From an uncultured Ruminococcus sp. (GTDB lineage Bacteria > Bacillota > Clostridia > Oscillospirales > Acutalibacteraceae), in assembly GCA_902799245.1 (NCBI GenBank), contig CADBZY010000003.1:62001-126000 (forward strand): DNA of 64,000 bases, given 5' to 3'. The position numbers and the translations under genes are program-made. A model generated the notes under the pieces. It searched no databases. It worked only from the letters and a program-made list of their open reading frames with translations, and was not told the origin of the DNA. This document shows, piece by piece, positions 8,075 to 17,066 of this stretch (the first letter of the stretch is position 1; each line of letters begins with the position of its first letter).

Positions 8075-9097
8075 ATGGATTTTAAAGCGCTTTTACAGCA
8101 ACCGGAATATGAATTCATCCGCAGCAATGAAAGACTCGGAAAGCGGATTATGCTGCTCGGCATCGGCGGAAGCTACGCTTACGGCACCAACAACGAGAAC
8201 AGCGATATTGACCTGAGAGGCGTTACGCTGCAATTGCCGTCCGACCTGATCGGGCTGACGGAATTTGAACAGTACGAGGACAGCACAACCGACACGGTCA
8301 TATACGGCTTTAATAAGCTGGTCAAACTCCTTCTGGAATGCAACCCGAATACCGTTGAAATCTTAGGTCTTGACGAGGAGCAATATCTGATAAAATCCCG
8401 TCTTGGCGAGGAGCTGCTTGACAACAGCCGGCTTTTTCTCTCCAAACGCGCTATCAAATCGTTCGGCGGGTACGCCGACGCACAGCTTCGCCGTCTGCAA
8501 AACGCCATAGCGAGAGATTCCCTTCCCCAGAGCGAGAAAAAGAAGCACATATTAAAAGCAGTCACAAGCGCAATGGAGGATTTTAACCGAAGATACTCCA
8601 TGCAAAATACGGGAAGCATAAGGCTATACATAGACAAAGCCGTAACCCAAGATATGGAAGCGGAAATCTTTGTCGATGCACAGTGCAGTCATTTTCCTCT
8701 GCGAGAGTACGCCGATCTGTGGAGTTCCATGCGGTCTTTCGTACGTGAATACGACAAAATCGGAAAACGCAACAAAAAGAAGGATGACAATCATCTCAAC
8801 AAACACGCCATGCATCTGATCCGGCTTTTCATGATGGGAATTGATATTCTTGAAAAGCAGCAGATACGCACGCACAGAAAGGATGATCTGCCAATTCTTC
8901 TCGCCATCCGGCGCGGAGACTATATGCTGCCGGACGGAACGTTTTCAACTGCATTCTATGAGCTGCTGGAAGAATACGAGCGAAGATTTGAGGTGGCTGC
9001 CAAAAGCACAACACTGCCGGATAATCCTGATAGAAACGCTGTGGAGCGATTGGTAGAGCGCGTGAACCGATTTGCTGTAACAGGAGAATTGCTATGA
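8075..9097 (+). CDS. Nucleotidyltransferase, RlaP/YcgL-like (first of tandem pair)
   Basis: A 340-residue protein of the DNA polymerase beta superfamily. The catalytic motif is GGSYAYGTNNENSDIDLRG at about residues 29-47: the GS-turn followed by the metal-binding DxD. The remainder is a helical domain with many charged residues, including a lysine-rich stretch near residue 230. This places it near the RlaP/YcgL group (COG3541-like), known relatives of which occur with RNA ligases in RNA repair. The start at 8075 has GGGG ten bases upstream; an in-frame ATG six bases earlier would be only four bases from it. It overlaps the next gene by four bases (ATGA), so the two are coupled. Substrate unknown. 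Confidence 0.78.
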   Translation: MDFKALLQQPEYEFIRSNERLGKRIMLLGIGGSYAYGTNNENSDIDLRGVTLQLPSDLIGLTEFEQYEDSTTDTVIYGFNKLVKLLLECNPNTVEILGLDEEQYLIKSRLGEELLDNSRLFLSKRAIKSFGGYADAQLRRLQNAIARDSLPQSEKKKHILKAVTSAMEDFNRRYSMQNTGSIRLYIDKAVTQDMEAEIFVDAQCSHFPLREYADLWSSMRSFVREYDKIGKRNKKKDDNHLNKHAMHLIRLFMMGIDILEKQQIRTHRKDDLPILLAIRRGDYMLPDGTFSTAFYELLEEYERRFEVAAKSTTLPDNPDRNAVERLVERVNRFAVTGELL

Positions 9098-9858
9098 GAG
9101 ACATCCAAAAGGAAATACAGGAAAAACTGAATGAAATAGAACAGACGGAGCACGTACGCATCCTGCACGCGGTGGAATCCGGCAGCCGTGCATGGGGATT
9201 CGCCTCGCCTGACAGCGATTACGACGTGAGATTTGTTTATGTGCGCGAGAGGAATGAATATCTCCGCATTGACGAGCCAAGAGATGTGATCGAATGGCAG
9301 CTTGACGACGTGCTGGACATCAACGGCTGGGATCTGAAAAAAGCGCTTCGACAGTTCGCCAAGGGCAACGCTACGCTTTTTGAATGGAGCGGTTCTCCTG
9401 TGGTGTATCGAACGACGGAGGATTGGAAGACAATCAGCCAAGTGTCTGCGCAGTATTTTTCGGAAAAGGCCGCTGTCTATCACTATTATGGGACAGCCAA
9501 CAGCACCCTTCACGAATATCTGATGAAAGAAACCGTCCGATACAAAAAATACTTTTACGCGCTGCGTCCTCTGCTCGCCGCCATCTATATCGAACGGTAC
9601 CACTGTGCGCCGCCGGTTTTCTTTGATGATCTGCTCAGAATGGATTTGCCCGATGAATTGCGACAGGCTATCGACAAGCTTCTTACCATCAAGAAATTGA
9701 CGACCGAAGCGGAAGAATTGCCTCACATTCCCGCGATAATGGATTTCATCCATGCAGAAACCGCAAAGCAGAAAGAAACAGCAGCCGCCATGCAGGACGA
9801 CCGGAAGAAGGATTTTTCGGCATTGAACGAGGTTTTCAGAAGGACGATACGCAAGTGA
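9094..9858 (+). CDS. Nucleotidyltransferase, RlaP/YcgL-like (second of tandem pair)
   Basis: A 254-residue protein with the motif ESGSRAWGFASPDSDYDVRF at about residues 27-46, the canonical GS...DxD nucleotidyltransferase signature of the COG3541 (YcgL) group. The C-terminal half is helical. Its ATG overlaps the stop of the upstream paralog, so both are made from one message. The two proteins share the catalytic fold but little sequence beyond it, which suggests an old duplication or a functional pair rather than a recent copy. No RNA ligase, HEPN toxin or restriction gene is adjacent, so the partner usually quoted for this family is missing here. A strong terminator follows. Confidence 0.82.
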   Translation: MRDIQKEIQEKLNEIEQTEHVRILHAVESGSRAWGFASPDSDYDVRFVYVRERNEYLRIDEPRDVIEWQLDDVLDINGWDLKKALRQFAKGNATLFEWSGSPVVYRTTEDWKTISQVSAQYFSEKAAVYHYYGTANSTLHEYLMKETVRYKKYFYALRPLLAAIYIERYHCAPPVFFDDLLRMDLPDELRQAIDKLLTIKKLTTEAEELPHIPAIMDFIHAETAKQKETAAAMQDDRKKDFSALNEVFRRTIRK

Positions 9859-9878
9859 CCATTTCATTTACTTTTCAA

Positions 9879-9922
9879 AAACTCCGCTTTGACAGATTTG
9901 CCAAAACGGAGTTTGATTTTTT
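9879..9922 (+). terminator. Terminator after the nucleotidyltransferase pair
   Basis: AAACTCCG (9879-9886) pairs with CGGAGTTT (9907-9914), followed by a run of six T at 9917-9922. It ends at the stop codon of the convergent amidase gene. Confidence 0.75.
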
Positions 9923-10481
9923 ATTCATCATATGCCAAGGGTTGCCCTGTTCCGCCTGTAAATTTCCACACGGCGTTCGCCAGTGCCCTTGCAATCGCGT
10001 CGAAGTAGTTGAGAATCCACCTTGCGTCCTCCGGGTTGTCGTGGTAGGCAGTTTCCACCAGCACCGCGGGGAAATTGGGGCGCAGGACTTCGCCGAGGAA
10101 GTCGGTCGGGCGGACATCGACAAGCTGCGGTTCGGGATAGATCTTGCGGAATTCGTCGGCAATCAGGTCGGCGGCGCGACGGCTTTCGGGATTGGCAGGA
10201 TTATAATAAATGTCGGGTCCGCGGAGCTGTCCGGCAAACTGTTCCGGCGCGGCGTTGGAATGAAGGGCGAGATAGAGATCATAGGGCGGCGTGGCGTTCG
10301 CCTGACGGATGGAGCTGCCGGCGGTCATCTGTGGCGTGTTGCGGTTGTAGGCAATGCCCAATTGGTCAAGGTAAGGTACGAAAGCGTCGGCGAGACGGTT
10401 CATGTTCTGCTCCTCGGTGCCGAGGTTGTTGACATACTCGTTGTATTCCTGTGTGGACGGACTTAAGTAAATTCTTGCCAT
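9921..10481 (-). CDS. N-acetylmuramoyl-L-alanine amidase (Amidase_3 type)
   Basis: A 186-residue protein of the zinc amidases that cut the bond between muramic acid and the first alanine of peptidoglycan. Conserved segments are IYLSPSTQEYNEYV at the N-terminus, GTEEQNMNRLADAF, YLALHSNAAP (zinc-ligand His) and PAVLVETAYHDNPEDARW (catalytic Glu). The N-terminal segment has no histidine where most family members carry the first zinc ligand in a PGHGG motif; here it reads SPSTQ. No signal peptide is visible, so it may act in the mother cell, be released by lysis, or be secreted without a classical signal. The ATG has GGAGG about 10 bases upstream. It is a single gene, convergent with the nucleotidyltransferases. 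Confidence 0.82.
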   Translation of the reverse strand: MARIYLSPSTQEYNEYVNNLGTEEQNMNRLADAFVPYLDQLGIAYNRNTPQMTAGSSIRQANATPPYDLYLALHSNAAPEQFAGQLRGPDIYYNPANPESRRAADLIADEFRKIYPEPQLVDVRPTDFLGEVLRPNFPAVLVETAYHDNPEDARWILNYFDAIARALANAVWKFTGGTGQPLAYDE

Positions 10482-10800
10482 ATTTTATCATTACCTCCGA
10501 TTTTCCTATGTTGTTTTGCTTGCTCACCGCATAATATGCCTCACTCCAGAAATATGTGAAACAGATGATTTTTTCAGCCCAAACAATATATGTAAAATAT
10601 GTAAAATAATCATAAAATCGCGGCTTTTGCCTTTTTTCCCCTTGCATTATGGCGAAAAATATAGTAAAATATATCATAGATATGCGGCAATGCGGCAGGC
10701 TCGGATATTTACGCGGTTGACGTAAAGCGGCATTATCCAAATTCTGTAATTCATGCCCCGGCTGCGACCGTCGGCATTGACACGAAAGGATGTATTACCC
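10482..10800 (+). promoter_or_regulatory. Intergenic region with pgk promoter
   Basis: TTGCAT (10642-10647), 17-base spacer, TAAAAT (10665-10670) predicts a pgk leader of about 120 bases. On the minus strand TTCACA and TATTAT, 18 bases apart near 10530-10560, could serve the amidase. No ORF in this 320-base stretch is credible. Confidence 0.6.
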
Positions 10801-12009
10801 ATGAGTTCTCTTCTTAACAAAAAGAGCGTCGACGATATCGACGTAAAAGGCAAGAAAGTTCTGGTTCGCTGCGACTTTAACGTACCGCTTAAAAACGGCG
10901 TTATCACCGACACCAACCGTCTGACCGCTGCTCTGCCTACCATCAAAAAGCTGGTTGCCGACGGCGGCAAGGTTATTCTCTGCTCCCACCTCGGCAAGCC
11001 GAAAGGAGAGCCCAAGCCTGAGCTTTCCCTCGCTCCCGTAGCCGCCAAGCTCACCGAGCTGCTCGGTCAGGAAGTCAAGTTTGCTGCTGACAATGAAGTC
11101 GTTGGCCCCAACGCAAAGGCTGCTGTTGAGGCTATGAAGGACGGCGATATCATCCTTCTCGAAAATACCCGTTACAGAAAAGAAGAAACCAAGAACGGCG
11201 AAGAGTTCTCCAAGGAACTCGCTTCTCTCTGCGACGTATTCGTAAACGACGCATTCGGCACCGCTCACAGAGCACACTGCTCCAATGTCGGCGTTGCAAG
11301 CATTGTTGACACCGCTGTTGTTGGCTATCTCATTCAGAAGGAAATCCAGTTCCTCGGCAATGCCGTTGAGAATCCTGTCCGTCCCTTCGTCGCCATCCTC
11401 GGCGGCGCAAAGGTCGCTGACAAGCTCAACGTCATCTCCAACCTGCTCGAGAAGTGCGACACGCTCATCATCGGCGGCGGTATGGCTTACACCTTCCTCA
11501 AGGCTCAGGGCAAGGAAGTCGGCAAGTCCCTCGTAGACGACAGCAAGATCGACTACTGCAAGGAAATGATGGACAAGGCTGAGAAGCTCGGCAAGAAGCT
11601 CCTCCTCCCCATCGACACCACCATTACCAAGGATTTCCCCGATCCGATCGACGCTCCCATCGAAGTAACCGTTGTCGATACTATTCCCGCTGACATGCAG
11701 GGCCTCGACATCGGCACCAAGACCGCTGAGCTCTATGCTGACGCGGTCAAGTCCGCCAAGACCGTCGTATGGAACGGCCCGATGGGCGTTTTTGAAAATC
11801 CGATTCTCGCAAAGGGCACCATCGCTGTTGCAAAGGCTCTCGCAGAAACCGAAGCAACCACCATCATCGGCGGCGGCGATTCCGCTGCGGCTGTCAACAA
11901 TCTCGGCTTCGGCGACAAGATGTCCCACATCTCCACCGGCGGCGGCGCTTCCCTTGAATTCCTCGAGGGCAAAGAGCTTCCCGGCATCGCCTGCCTCAAC
12001 GAGAAATAA
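10801..12009 (+). CDS. pgk: Phosphoglycerate kinase
   Basis: A 402-residue cytoplasmic enzyme that transfers phosphate from 1,3-bisphosphoglycerate to ADP. Typical segments are [12 protein letters not shown] at the N-terminus, [64 protein letters not shown] and the nucleotide-site loop [11 protein letters not shown] near the C-terminus. Length is usual. The ATG at 10801 is chosen over an upstream in-frame ATG because AAAGGA sits ten bases ahead of it and family members begin near this point. It is first in the order pgk-tpiA-gpmI. The usual partner gap is not in the window. Confidence 0.97.
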   Translation: MSSLLNKKSVDDIDVKGKKVLVRCDFNVPLKNGVITDTNRLTAALPTIKKLVADGGKVILCSHLGKPKGEPKPELSLAPVAAKLTELLGQEVKFAADNEVVGPNAKAAVEAMKDGDIILLENTRYRKEETKNGEEFSKELASLCDVFVNDAFGTAHRAHCSNVGVASIVDTAVVGYLIQKEIQFLGNAVENPVRPFVAILGGAKVADKLNVISNLLEKCDTLIIGGGMAYTFLKAQGKEVGKSLVDDSKIDYCKEMMDKAEKLGKKLLLPIDTTITKDFPDPIDAPIEVTVVDTIPADMQGLDIGTKTAELYADAVKSAKTVVWNGPMGVFENPILAKGTIAVAKALAETEATTIIGGGDSAAAVNNLGFGDKMSHISTGGGASLEFLEGKELPGIACLNEK

Positions 12010-12319
12010 TTTCTTTAGGGTGAAGGGTGAAGATTGAAGGGTGAGAAAAAAATTGCGAGCTTGTGAGCTTATGTTTCAGCGCGCAGCGCTCCGACATTAT
12101 TCACTTTTCGTTATTCACTATTCACCATTCACTTAGCGAGCGAATGCGAGCGCCTTTGCTCCACACTCCAAACTCAACACTGAATGAAGGCGGGGCTGAT
12201 TCCGTGCAGGCTTTGGACTGCTTTTCCGGAGTCGGCTCCGTATTGCTTTTTTGCAAAAGGGCTTTTTAACGCTGTTACAGAAAATATTCAAATCAATCAA
12301 TGAAAGGTATGACGAAAAA
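12010..12319. repeat. Repeat-containing spacer between pgk and tpiA
   Basis: A 310-base spacer without a gene. It starts with GTGAA-type repeats (12016-12045) that are inverted at 12107-12134 (TTCAC-type), then the palindrome AGCGCGCAGCGCT (12078-12090) and the 18-base module AGCGAGCGAATGCGAGCG (12135-12152), identical to 7459-7476. A weak terminator-like hairpin CGGAG/CTCCG with T6 follows at 12227-12252. Confidence 0.55.
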
Positions 12320-13087
12320 ATGAACAAGACACTTCGCAAGGCTGTTATCGCCGGCAACTGGAAGATGAATAAGACTCCCGCAGAAACTACTGTGCTCATC
12401 AATGAGATCGTTCCTCTGGTAAAGGACGCGGACTGTGACGTGCTCGTATGCGTTCCCTACGTTGACCTCCAGAACGCTCTGGAAGCCACCAAGGACACCA
12501 ACATCAAGGTTGGCGCGGAAAACTGCCACTGGGCAAAGAGCGGCGCTTTCACTGCTGAGGTCAGCGCGGAAATGCTTACCTCCATGGGCGTTCAGTACGT
12601 CATCATCGGCCACAGCGAGCGCAGACAGTACTTCGGCGAGACCGACGCTACCGTTAACGCAAGAACCAGAGCAGCGCTTGACGCAGGCATGACCGCTATC
12701 GTTTGCGTCGGCGAGACACTCGACCAGCGCGAAGCAGGTGTGACTGAATCCCTTGTCCGTGAGCAGACCACAAAGGCTCTCGAAGGCGTTACCGCTGAAG
12801 AGCTTGACAGGATCATCATTGCTTACGAGCCTGTCTGGGCTATCGGCACCGGCAAGACCGCTACCGCTGCGCAGGCAAACGAAGTCTGCAAGATCATCCG
12901 CGACCTCATCGGCGAGCTTTACAGCGCAGAGGAAGCAGACAAGATGGTCATTCAGTACGGCGGCTCCATGAACGACGGCAACGCTGTGGAACTTCTCGAC
13001 CAGCCCGATGTGGACGGCGGTCTGATCGGCGGCGCTTCCCTCGTTGCCACCAAGTTTGCAGCCATCGTCGCAGCAGCCAGCAGATAA
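12320..13087 (+). CDS. tpiA: Triosephosphate isomerase
   Basis: A 255-residue TIM-barrel enzyme interconverting dihydroxyacetone phosphate and glyceraldehyde 3-phosphate. It shows the substrate Lys in AGNWKMNKT, the catalytic His in IIGHSERRQYFGE, the catalytic Glu in AYEPVWAIGTGKTA (with the mobile lid) and the phosphate site YGGSMNDGNA. The start at 12320 matches family length; its AAAGG site is about 12 bases upstream, rather far. A tiny frame ATG ACG AAA AAA TGA ends on the start codon, which might couple initiation. The long repeat-rich spacer before it suggests it may have separate expression from pgk. Confidence 0.96.
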   Translation: MNKTLRKAVIAGNWKMNKTPAETTVLINEIVPLVKDADCDVLVCVPYVDLQNALEATKDTNIKVGAENCHWAKSGAFTAEVSAEMLTSMGVQYVIIGHSERRQYFGETDATVNARTRAALDAGMTAIVCVGETLDQREAGVTESLVREQTTKALEGVTAEELDRIIIAYEPVWAIGTGKTATAAQANEVCKIIRDLIGELYSAEEADKMVIQYGGSMNDGNAVELLDQPDVDGGLIGGASLVATKFAAIVAAASR

Positions 13088-13114
13088 AACACAGGGAAAG
13101 GAACATATATTATC

Positions 13115-14650
13115 ATGAAAAAACCCCTTGTTCTTTGCATCATGGACGGCTACGGCATCAAGGACGCTTACGGCAACGCCATTGTTGCCGCTTCCAAGCC
13201 TAATCTGGATAAATTCTTCTCGGAGAGCGCTTACACCACCATCGGCGCTTCGGGAATGGCGGTCGGTCTTCCCGACGGACAGATGGGCAACAGCGAAGTC
13301 GGTCACACCAACATGGGCGCCGGCAGAATCGTCTACCAGGAACTCACCAGAATCACCAAGTCCATCAAGGACGGTAATTTCTTTGAGAACGAAGCGCTCA
13401 AAGGCGCTATGGAAAACTGCAAGGCGAACGGCAGCGCTCTGCACTTTATGGGTCTTATGAGTGACGGCGGCGTTCACAGCCACATCACCCACCTCTACGC
13501 CATTGTGGAAATGGCTAAGAAGTACGGCCTCAGTGAGGTTTATGTGCATTGCTTCCTCGACGGCCGTGACGTTCCCCCTGCTTCCGGCGCGGATTACGTC
13601 GCACAGCTCCGTGACAAGCTTGCGGAAATCGGCGTAGGCAAGATTGCCACCGTCATGGGCAGATATTACGCCATGGACAGAGATAACCGCTGGGAGCGCG
13701 TTGTCAAGGCCTATTCCGCCATCGTTTACGGCGAGGGCATCCAGAATCCCGATCCGGTCGCGGCGATCAAGGCTTCCTATGAGCAGATCGACGAGGAAGG
13801 CAAGAACATCACCGACGAATTCGTCATTCCGGTAGTCTGCACCGAAGGCGCAGGCATGAAGGCAAATGACTCGGTTATCTTCTTCAACTTCCGTCCCGAC
13901 CGCGCAAGAGAAATCACCAGAACGCTGGTTGACCCGGATTTCAGCGGCTTCGAGCGCAGAAACGGACTCTTCCCGCTGTACTACGTCTGCATGACCCAGT
14001 ATGACGCAACCATGCCGAATGTACATGTTGCCTTCAAGCCCCAGTCGCTTAAGAACACACTCGGCGAATACATTTCCTCCCTCGGCATGACCCAGCTCCG
14101 CATTGCTGAAACCGAGAAGTACGCGCATGTAACCTTCTTCTTCAACGGCGGCGTTGAAAAGGTATACGAAGGTGAGGACAGAGTACTTGTCAAGTCCCCT
14201 GCTGTTGCGACATACGACCTTCAGCCAGAAATGAGCGCCTACGAAGTGCGCGACAGACTGGTCGAGTGCGTGCTCTCCGGCAAGTACGACATCATCATTG
14301 TCAACTTCGCCAACTGCGACATGGTCGGTCACACAGGCATCTTCGACGCCGCCAAGGCAGCCGTGGAAGCGGTTGACACCTGCGTGGGCGATCTGGTAGA
14401 GGCTGCCGTCAACAAGATGGGCGGTGTGGTCATGATCACCGCCGACCACGGCAACGCCGATCAGATGCTCGACGAAAAGGGCGAGCCATTCACCGCTCAC
14501 TCCACCAATCCCGTTCCCTTCTGTGTTGTCGGCTACGACTGCAAGCTCCGCGAAGGCGGATGCCTTGCGGATATTGCGCCCACCATGCTGGAAGTTCTCG
14601 GCATTGCACAGCCTGCCGAAATGACGGGCGTTTCGCTGATAGCGAAATAA
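13115..14650 (+). CDS. gpmI: 2,3-bisphosphoglycerate-independent phosphoglycerate mutase
   Basis: A 511-residue metalloenzyme of the alkaline phosphatase superfamily that interconverts 3- and 2-phosphoglycerate. The N-terminal metal site is CIMDGYGIKD, the phosphoserine nucleophile is in QMGNSEVGHTNMGAGR, the arginine-rich phosphate site is DGRDVPPASG and NFRPDRAREI, and the C-terminal metal site is ITADHGNADQM. Length is exactly typical. It follows tpiA by 27 bases with AAAGGA upstream, so the two are cotranscribed, and a clear terminator follows. Such enzymes need manganese and are favoured in spore formers, where pH-dependent activity is known in Bacillus. Confidence 0.97.
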   Translation: MKKPLVLCIMDGYGIKDAYGNAIVAASKPNLDKFFSESAYTTIGASGMAVGLPDGQMGNSEVGHTNMGAGRIVYQELTRITKSIKDGNFFENEALKGAMENCKANGSALHFMGLMSDGGVHSHITHLYAIVEMAKKYGLSEVYVHCFLDGRDVPPASGADYVAQLRDKLAEIGVGKIATVMGRYYAMDRDNRWERVVKAYSAIVYGEGIQNPDPVAAIKASYEQIDEEGKNITDEFVIPVVCTEGAGMKANDSVIFFNFRPDRAREITRTLVDPDFSGFERRNGLFPLYYVCMTQYDATMPNVHVAFKPQSLKNTLGEYISSLGMTQLRIAETEKYAHVTFFFNGGVEKVYEGEDRVLVKSPAVATYDLQPEMSAYEVRDRLVECVLSGKYDIIIVNFANCDMVGHTGIFDAAKAAVEAVDTCVGDLVEAAVNKMGGVVMITADHGNADQMLDEKGEPFTAHSTNPVPFCVVGYDCKLREGGCLADIAPTMLEVLGIAQPAEMTGVSLIAK

Positions 14651-14672
14651 AAACATATTTATTCCAACCATA

Positions 14673-14723
14673 AAAACCGGACAGACATATTTCCAAAAGA
14701 AAACATGCCTGCCCGGTTTTTTT
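14673..14723 (+). terminator. Terminator after gpmI
   Basis: AAACCGG-CAG-CAT pairs with ATG-CTG-CCGGTTT across an A-rich loop, followed by seven T. The ribosome site of the next gene begins immediately after it. Confidence 0.78.
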
Positions 14724-14742
14724 AAAGGAGCAATGGATACCA

Positions 14743-15477
14743 ATGTACCAAAATTATATTTTCGACCTTTACGGCACCCTTGTGGACATCAACACCGACG
14801 AGAGCAAGCCGTATCTCTGGAAGAAGGTCACAGAGCTTTATGCCTATCACGGTGCGCATTACACGCCGAAGGAATTCCGCGCGGGCTACCTTCGTCTCTG
14901 CGCCGAACACACACAGCGTCTGAGAGAGAAAAACGGCGCACAGTACCCGGAAATCCAGTTGGAATATGTCTTTGAGGATCTGTTCAAGGAAAAAGGCGTG
15001 CATGTTTCCATGGACATCATCCGCACCATCGGACAGACCTTCCGCGCCATCTCCACCAAATTTCTCTGTCTGTACGACGGCGTGACTGACCTGCTGGATT
15101 CCATTCACGCGGCGGGAGCAAAGGTATACCTGCTGTCCAACGCACAGGAAATGTTCACAAAGCATGAGATGATCGCGCTCGATATTTATGACAAATTCGA
15201 CGGTATTGTCTTTTCGTCCGACGAAGGTCTTTGCAAGCCGGAGGAAAAATTCTTCCGCACAGTGGTGGAGCGTTACGGACTGGATATTTCTGAGTCCATT
15301 ATGATCGGCAATGACGCCGGAACAGACATCAAGGGCGCCAATATGATAGGCATGGATTCACTCTACATTCATTCGGATATTTCGCCGATACTCACCGACC
15401 CGACAGGCGCCGACATTCCGGCCACCTACAAGGTAATGGACGGCGATTTTACAAAAATCAAAACAATAGTTCTCTGA
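14743..15477 (+). CDS. HAD family hydrolase
   Basis: A 244-residue soluble phosphatase-like protein of the haloacid dehalogenase superfamily. Motif I is FDLYGTLVD with nucleophile Asp8, motif II is LLSNAQ near residue 127, motif III is the Lys of CKPEEKFF and motif IV is MIGNDAGTDIKGA. The helical cap of about 80 residues between motifs I and II is the C1 type seen in phosphoglycolate phosphatase-like and nucleotidase-like members. The substrate cannot be told from sequence. AAAGGAG lies 12 bases before the ATG. The gpmI terminator lies just upstream, so expression is by read-through or an unrecognised promoter. Confidence 0.88.
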   Translation: MYQNYIFDLYGTLVDINTDESKPYLWKKVTELYAYHGAHYTPKEFRAGYLRLCAEHTQRLREKNGAQYPEIQLEYVFEDLFKEKGVHVSMDIIRTIGQTFRAISTKFLCLYDGVTDLLDSIHAAGAKVYLLSNAQEMFTKHEMIALDIYDKFDGIVFSSDEGLCKPEEKFFRTVVERYGLDISESIMIGNDAGTDIKGANMIGMDSLYIHSDISPILTDPTGADIPATYKVMDGDFTKIKTIVL

Positions 15478-15488
15478 GTTTTCAAATT

Positions 15489-15540
15489 ATTAATGCGGCA
15501 ATTCGCCATTTCGATGAATTGCCGCGTTAATAATTTTTTG
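15489..15540. terminator. Bidirectional terminator between HAD and GH3 genes
   Basis: GCGGCAATTC (15495-15504) pairs perfectly with GAATTGCCGC (15516-15525); ATTAAT flanks extend the stem and a T6 tract follows on the plus strand. It serves convergent genes. Confidence 0.78.
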
Positions 15541-15546
15541 AATATT

Positions 15547-17061
15547 TTATCCGACTGCACCGTTTTCATCTGGTTCGGTCTTGGTTTCCGTTGTGTTTTG
15601 GGTGGTAGATGTCGGAGACTGAGTGGTTGTAACCGTTGTCATTTCGGTGGTCGATTCCTCTGATGATTCTGCATTTGATTCAGTCGTTGACACAGCATCC
15701 GGCTCGGTTTTCTCCGGAAATCTCTGCTTGAAAAGCAATATTCTTCGCACCGATTCATCAATGCGTTCTTCGGTAATCTCCCCTGATTTGACCGCATTGA
15801 GAACCGCCTTATAATCCTTTACGGGATTCTTGGGAGCACACAGAATATCAACGCCTGCTTTGACAGCCATCACACAAGCCTTGCCGCTGTCGCCGCTGTA
15901 TTTAATGATCGCGCCCATTTCCAATCCATCGGTGATCAGCAAGCCATCAAATCCCATATTTTCACGTATGTACTTCACCACATCGGGCGAGAGGGATGCC
16001 GGATGGATGGGATCAAATGCATTGACAACCGTATGCGTCAATAAAATGCTGTCCACCCCATCATCAATTGCCCTTTCAAAGGGAACGAGATCGGACTTCA
16101 TCAGCTTTTCAAGGCTCTTTTTGTTGATGTCAAGTCCTTTGTGGGTATCCTTCTTGCTGTTGCCGTACCCGGGAAAATGCTTGACGCAGGAAGCCACCGG
16201 CGTTTTTTTCATGGTGCTGACCACAGTGGAAACATATTCGGCGGTTTCTTCGGCGCCCTTGCCGAATGCGCGGTTGTACATGAATCCTTTTTTGGATGTA
16301 CAGACATCGGCGACCGGCGCCATATTCATGTTGATTCCGAGCGAATCGAGAAGCTTGCATTTTTCCTGTGTATCGGACTTGATCTTCTTGAAACCGCCCT
16401 TCTTGTAGAGAGCCTGCGGTGAAAGGAATGCACTCTTGCGCAGCTTGGTGTTGCTGCTGATGCGAACAACATTGCCGCCTTCCTCGTCAACGGCAATAAT
16501 CATCCTGCCGTCCGAAGCCTTCTGCAGACCATCGATCATCTTGCGCACCTTTTCGGGTGTCTTGTTCTTGAAATCGCCAGCAAAGAGGATCGCCGCTCCG
16601 GCATGGGTCTTAGAAACGGTATCCTTAAAACTCCCTTCGCCGTTGTTGCGCACCATAAAAAGCTGCCCAACCTTCTGCTCCAATGTCATGGCATTCAGTT
16701 CCTCTTCGATCTTCTGTTCCACCGTAACAATCGGTTCTGGCTCAGGCTCGGAAAGCTCATTGCTGTCAGAAGACGATACATAAGCTGTCTGATCTGAATC
16801 TATGTTTGATGCGATGGAGTTCTTGACATACATCCTGCCTATCAGGACAGTGAAAATCATGATTCCAAAAAATACAGCCATCAGCAAATACATGACACTC
16901 GTATTTAATCTGGTTTCTTTGCGGTCGCCGCCTTTTTTATATTTCTCATTATTCAGACGATTATCTTTGCCGCTTCCGGGGTTGCCGTAATAATAATCGT
17001 AATCGCTGAAATCGCCTAAACCCTTATAGTCGTCATCGTAATTCCTTATCTTTTTGCTCAT
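15547..17061 (-). CDS. Membrane-anchored glycoside hydrolase family 3 (NagZ-like)
   Basis: A 504-residue protein with three parts: a charged, tyrosine-rich cytoplasmic N-terminus of about 55 residues (DYDYYYGNPGSG), one membrane segment (VMYLLMAVFFGIMIFTVLI) and an extracellular GH3 N-domain. Family marks are AVDEEGGNVVRI, KHFPGYGNSKKDTHKGLD and the nucleophile region LLITDGLEMGAI. It resembles beta-N-acetylhexosaminidases that trim peptidoglycan, although the usual KHFPGHG reads KHFPGYG. The last 50 residues are a Ser/Thr/Glu-rich tail typical of surface linkers, and a shorter acidic linker follows the membrane segment. It begins five bases after pyrF, so it is probably cotranscribed with it. 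Confidence 0.83.
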   Translation of the reverse strand: MSKKIRNYDDDYKGLGDFSDYDYYYGNPGSGKDNRLNNEKYKKGGDRKETRLNTSVMYLLMAVFFGIMIFTVLIGRMYVKNSIASNIDSDQTAYVSSSDSNELSEPEPEPIVTVEQKIEEELNAMTLEQKVGQLFMVRNNGEGSFKDTVSKTHAGAAILFAGDFKNKTPEKVRKMIDGLQKASDGRMIIAVDEEGGNVVRISSNTKLRKSAFLSPQALYKKGGFKKIKSDTQEKCKLLDSLGINMNMAPVADVCTSKKGFMYNRAFGKGAEETAEYVSTVVSTMKKTPVASCVKHFPGYGNSKKDTHKGLDINKKSLEKLMKSDLVPFERAIDDGVDSILLTHTVVNAFDPIHPASLSPDVVKYIRENMGFDGLLITDGLEMGAIIKYSGDSGKACVMAVKAGVDILCAPKNPVKDYKAVLNAVKSGEITEERIDESVRRILLFKQRFPEKTEPDAVSTTESNAESSEESTTEMTTVTTTQSPTSTTQNTTETKTEPDENGAVG

Positions 17062-17066
17062 GGTTC

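Noticed and set aside
10753..10800. Upstream start of pgk
   Set aside because: The extra 16 residues are not family-like and a ribosome site lies directly before the ATG at 10801.
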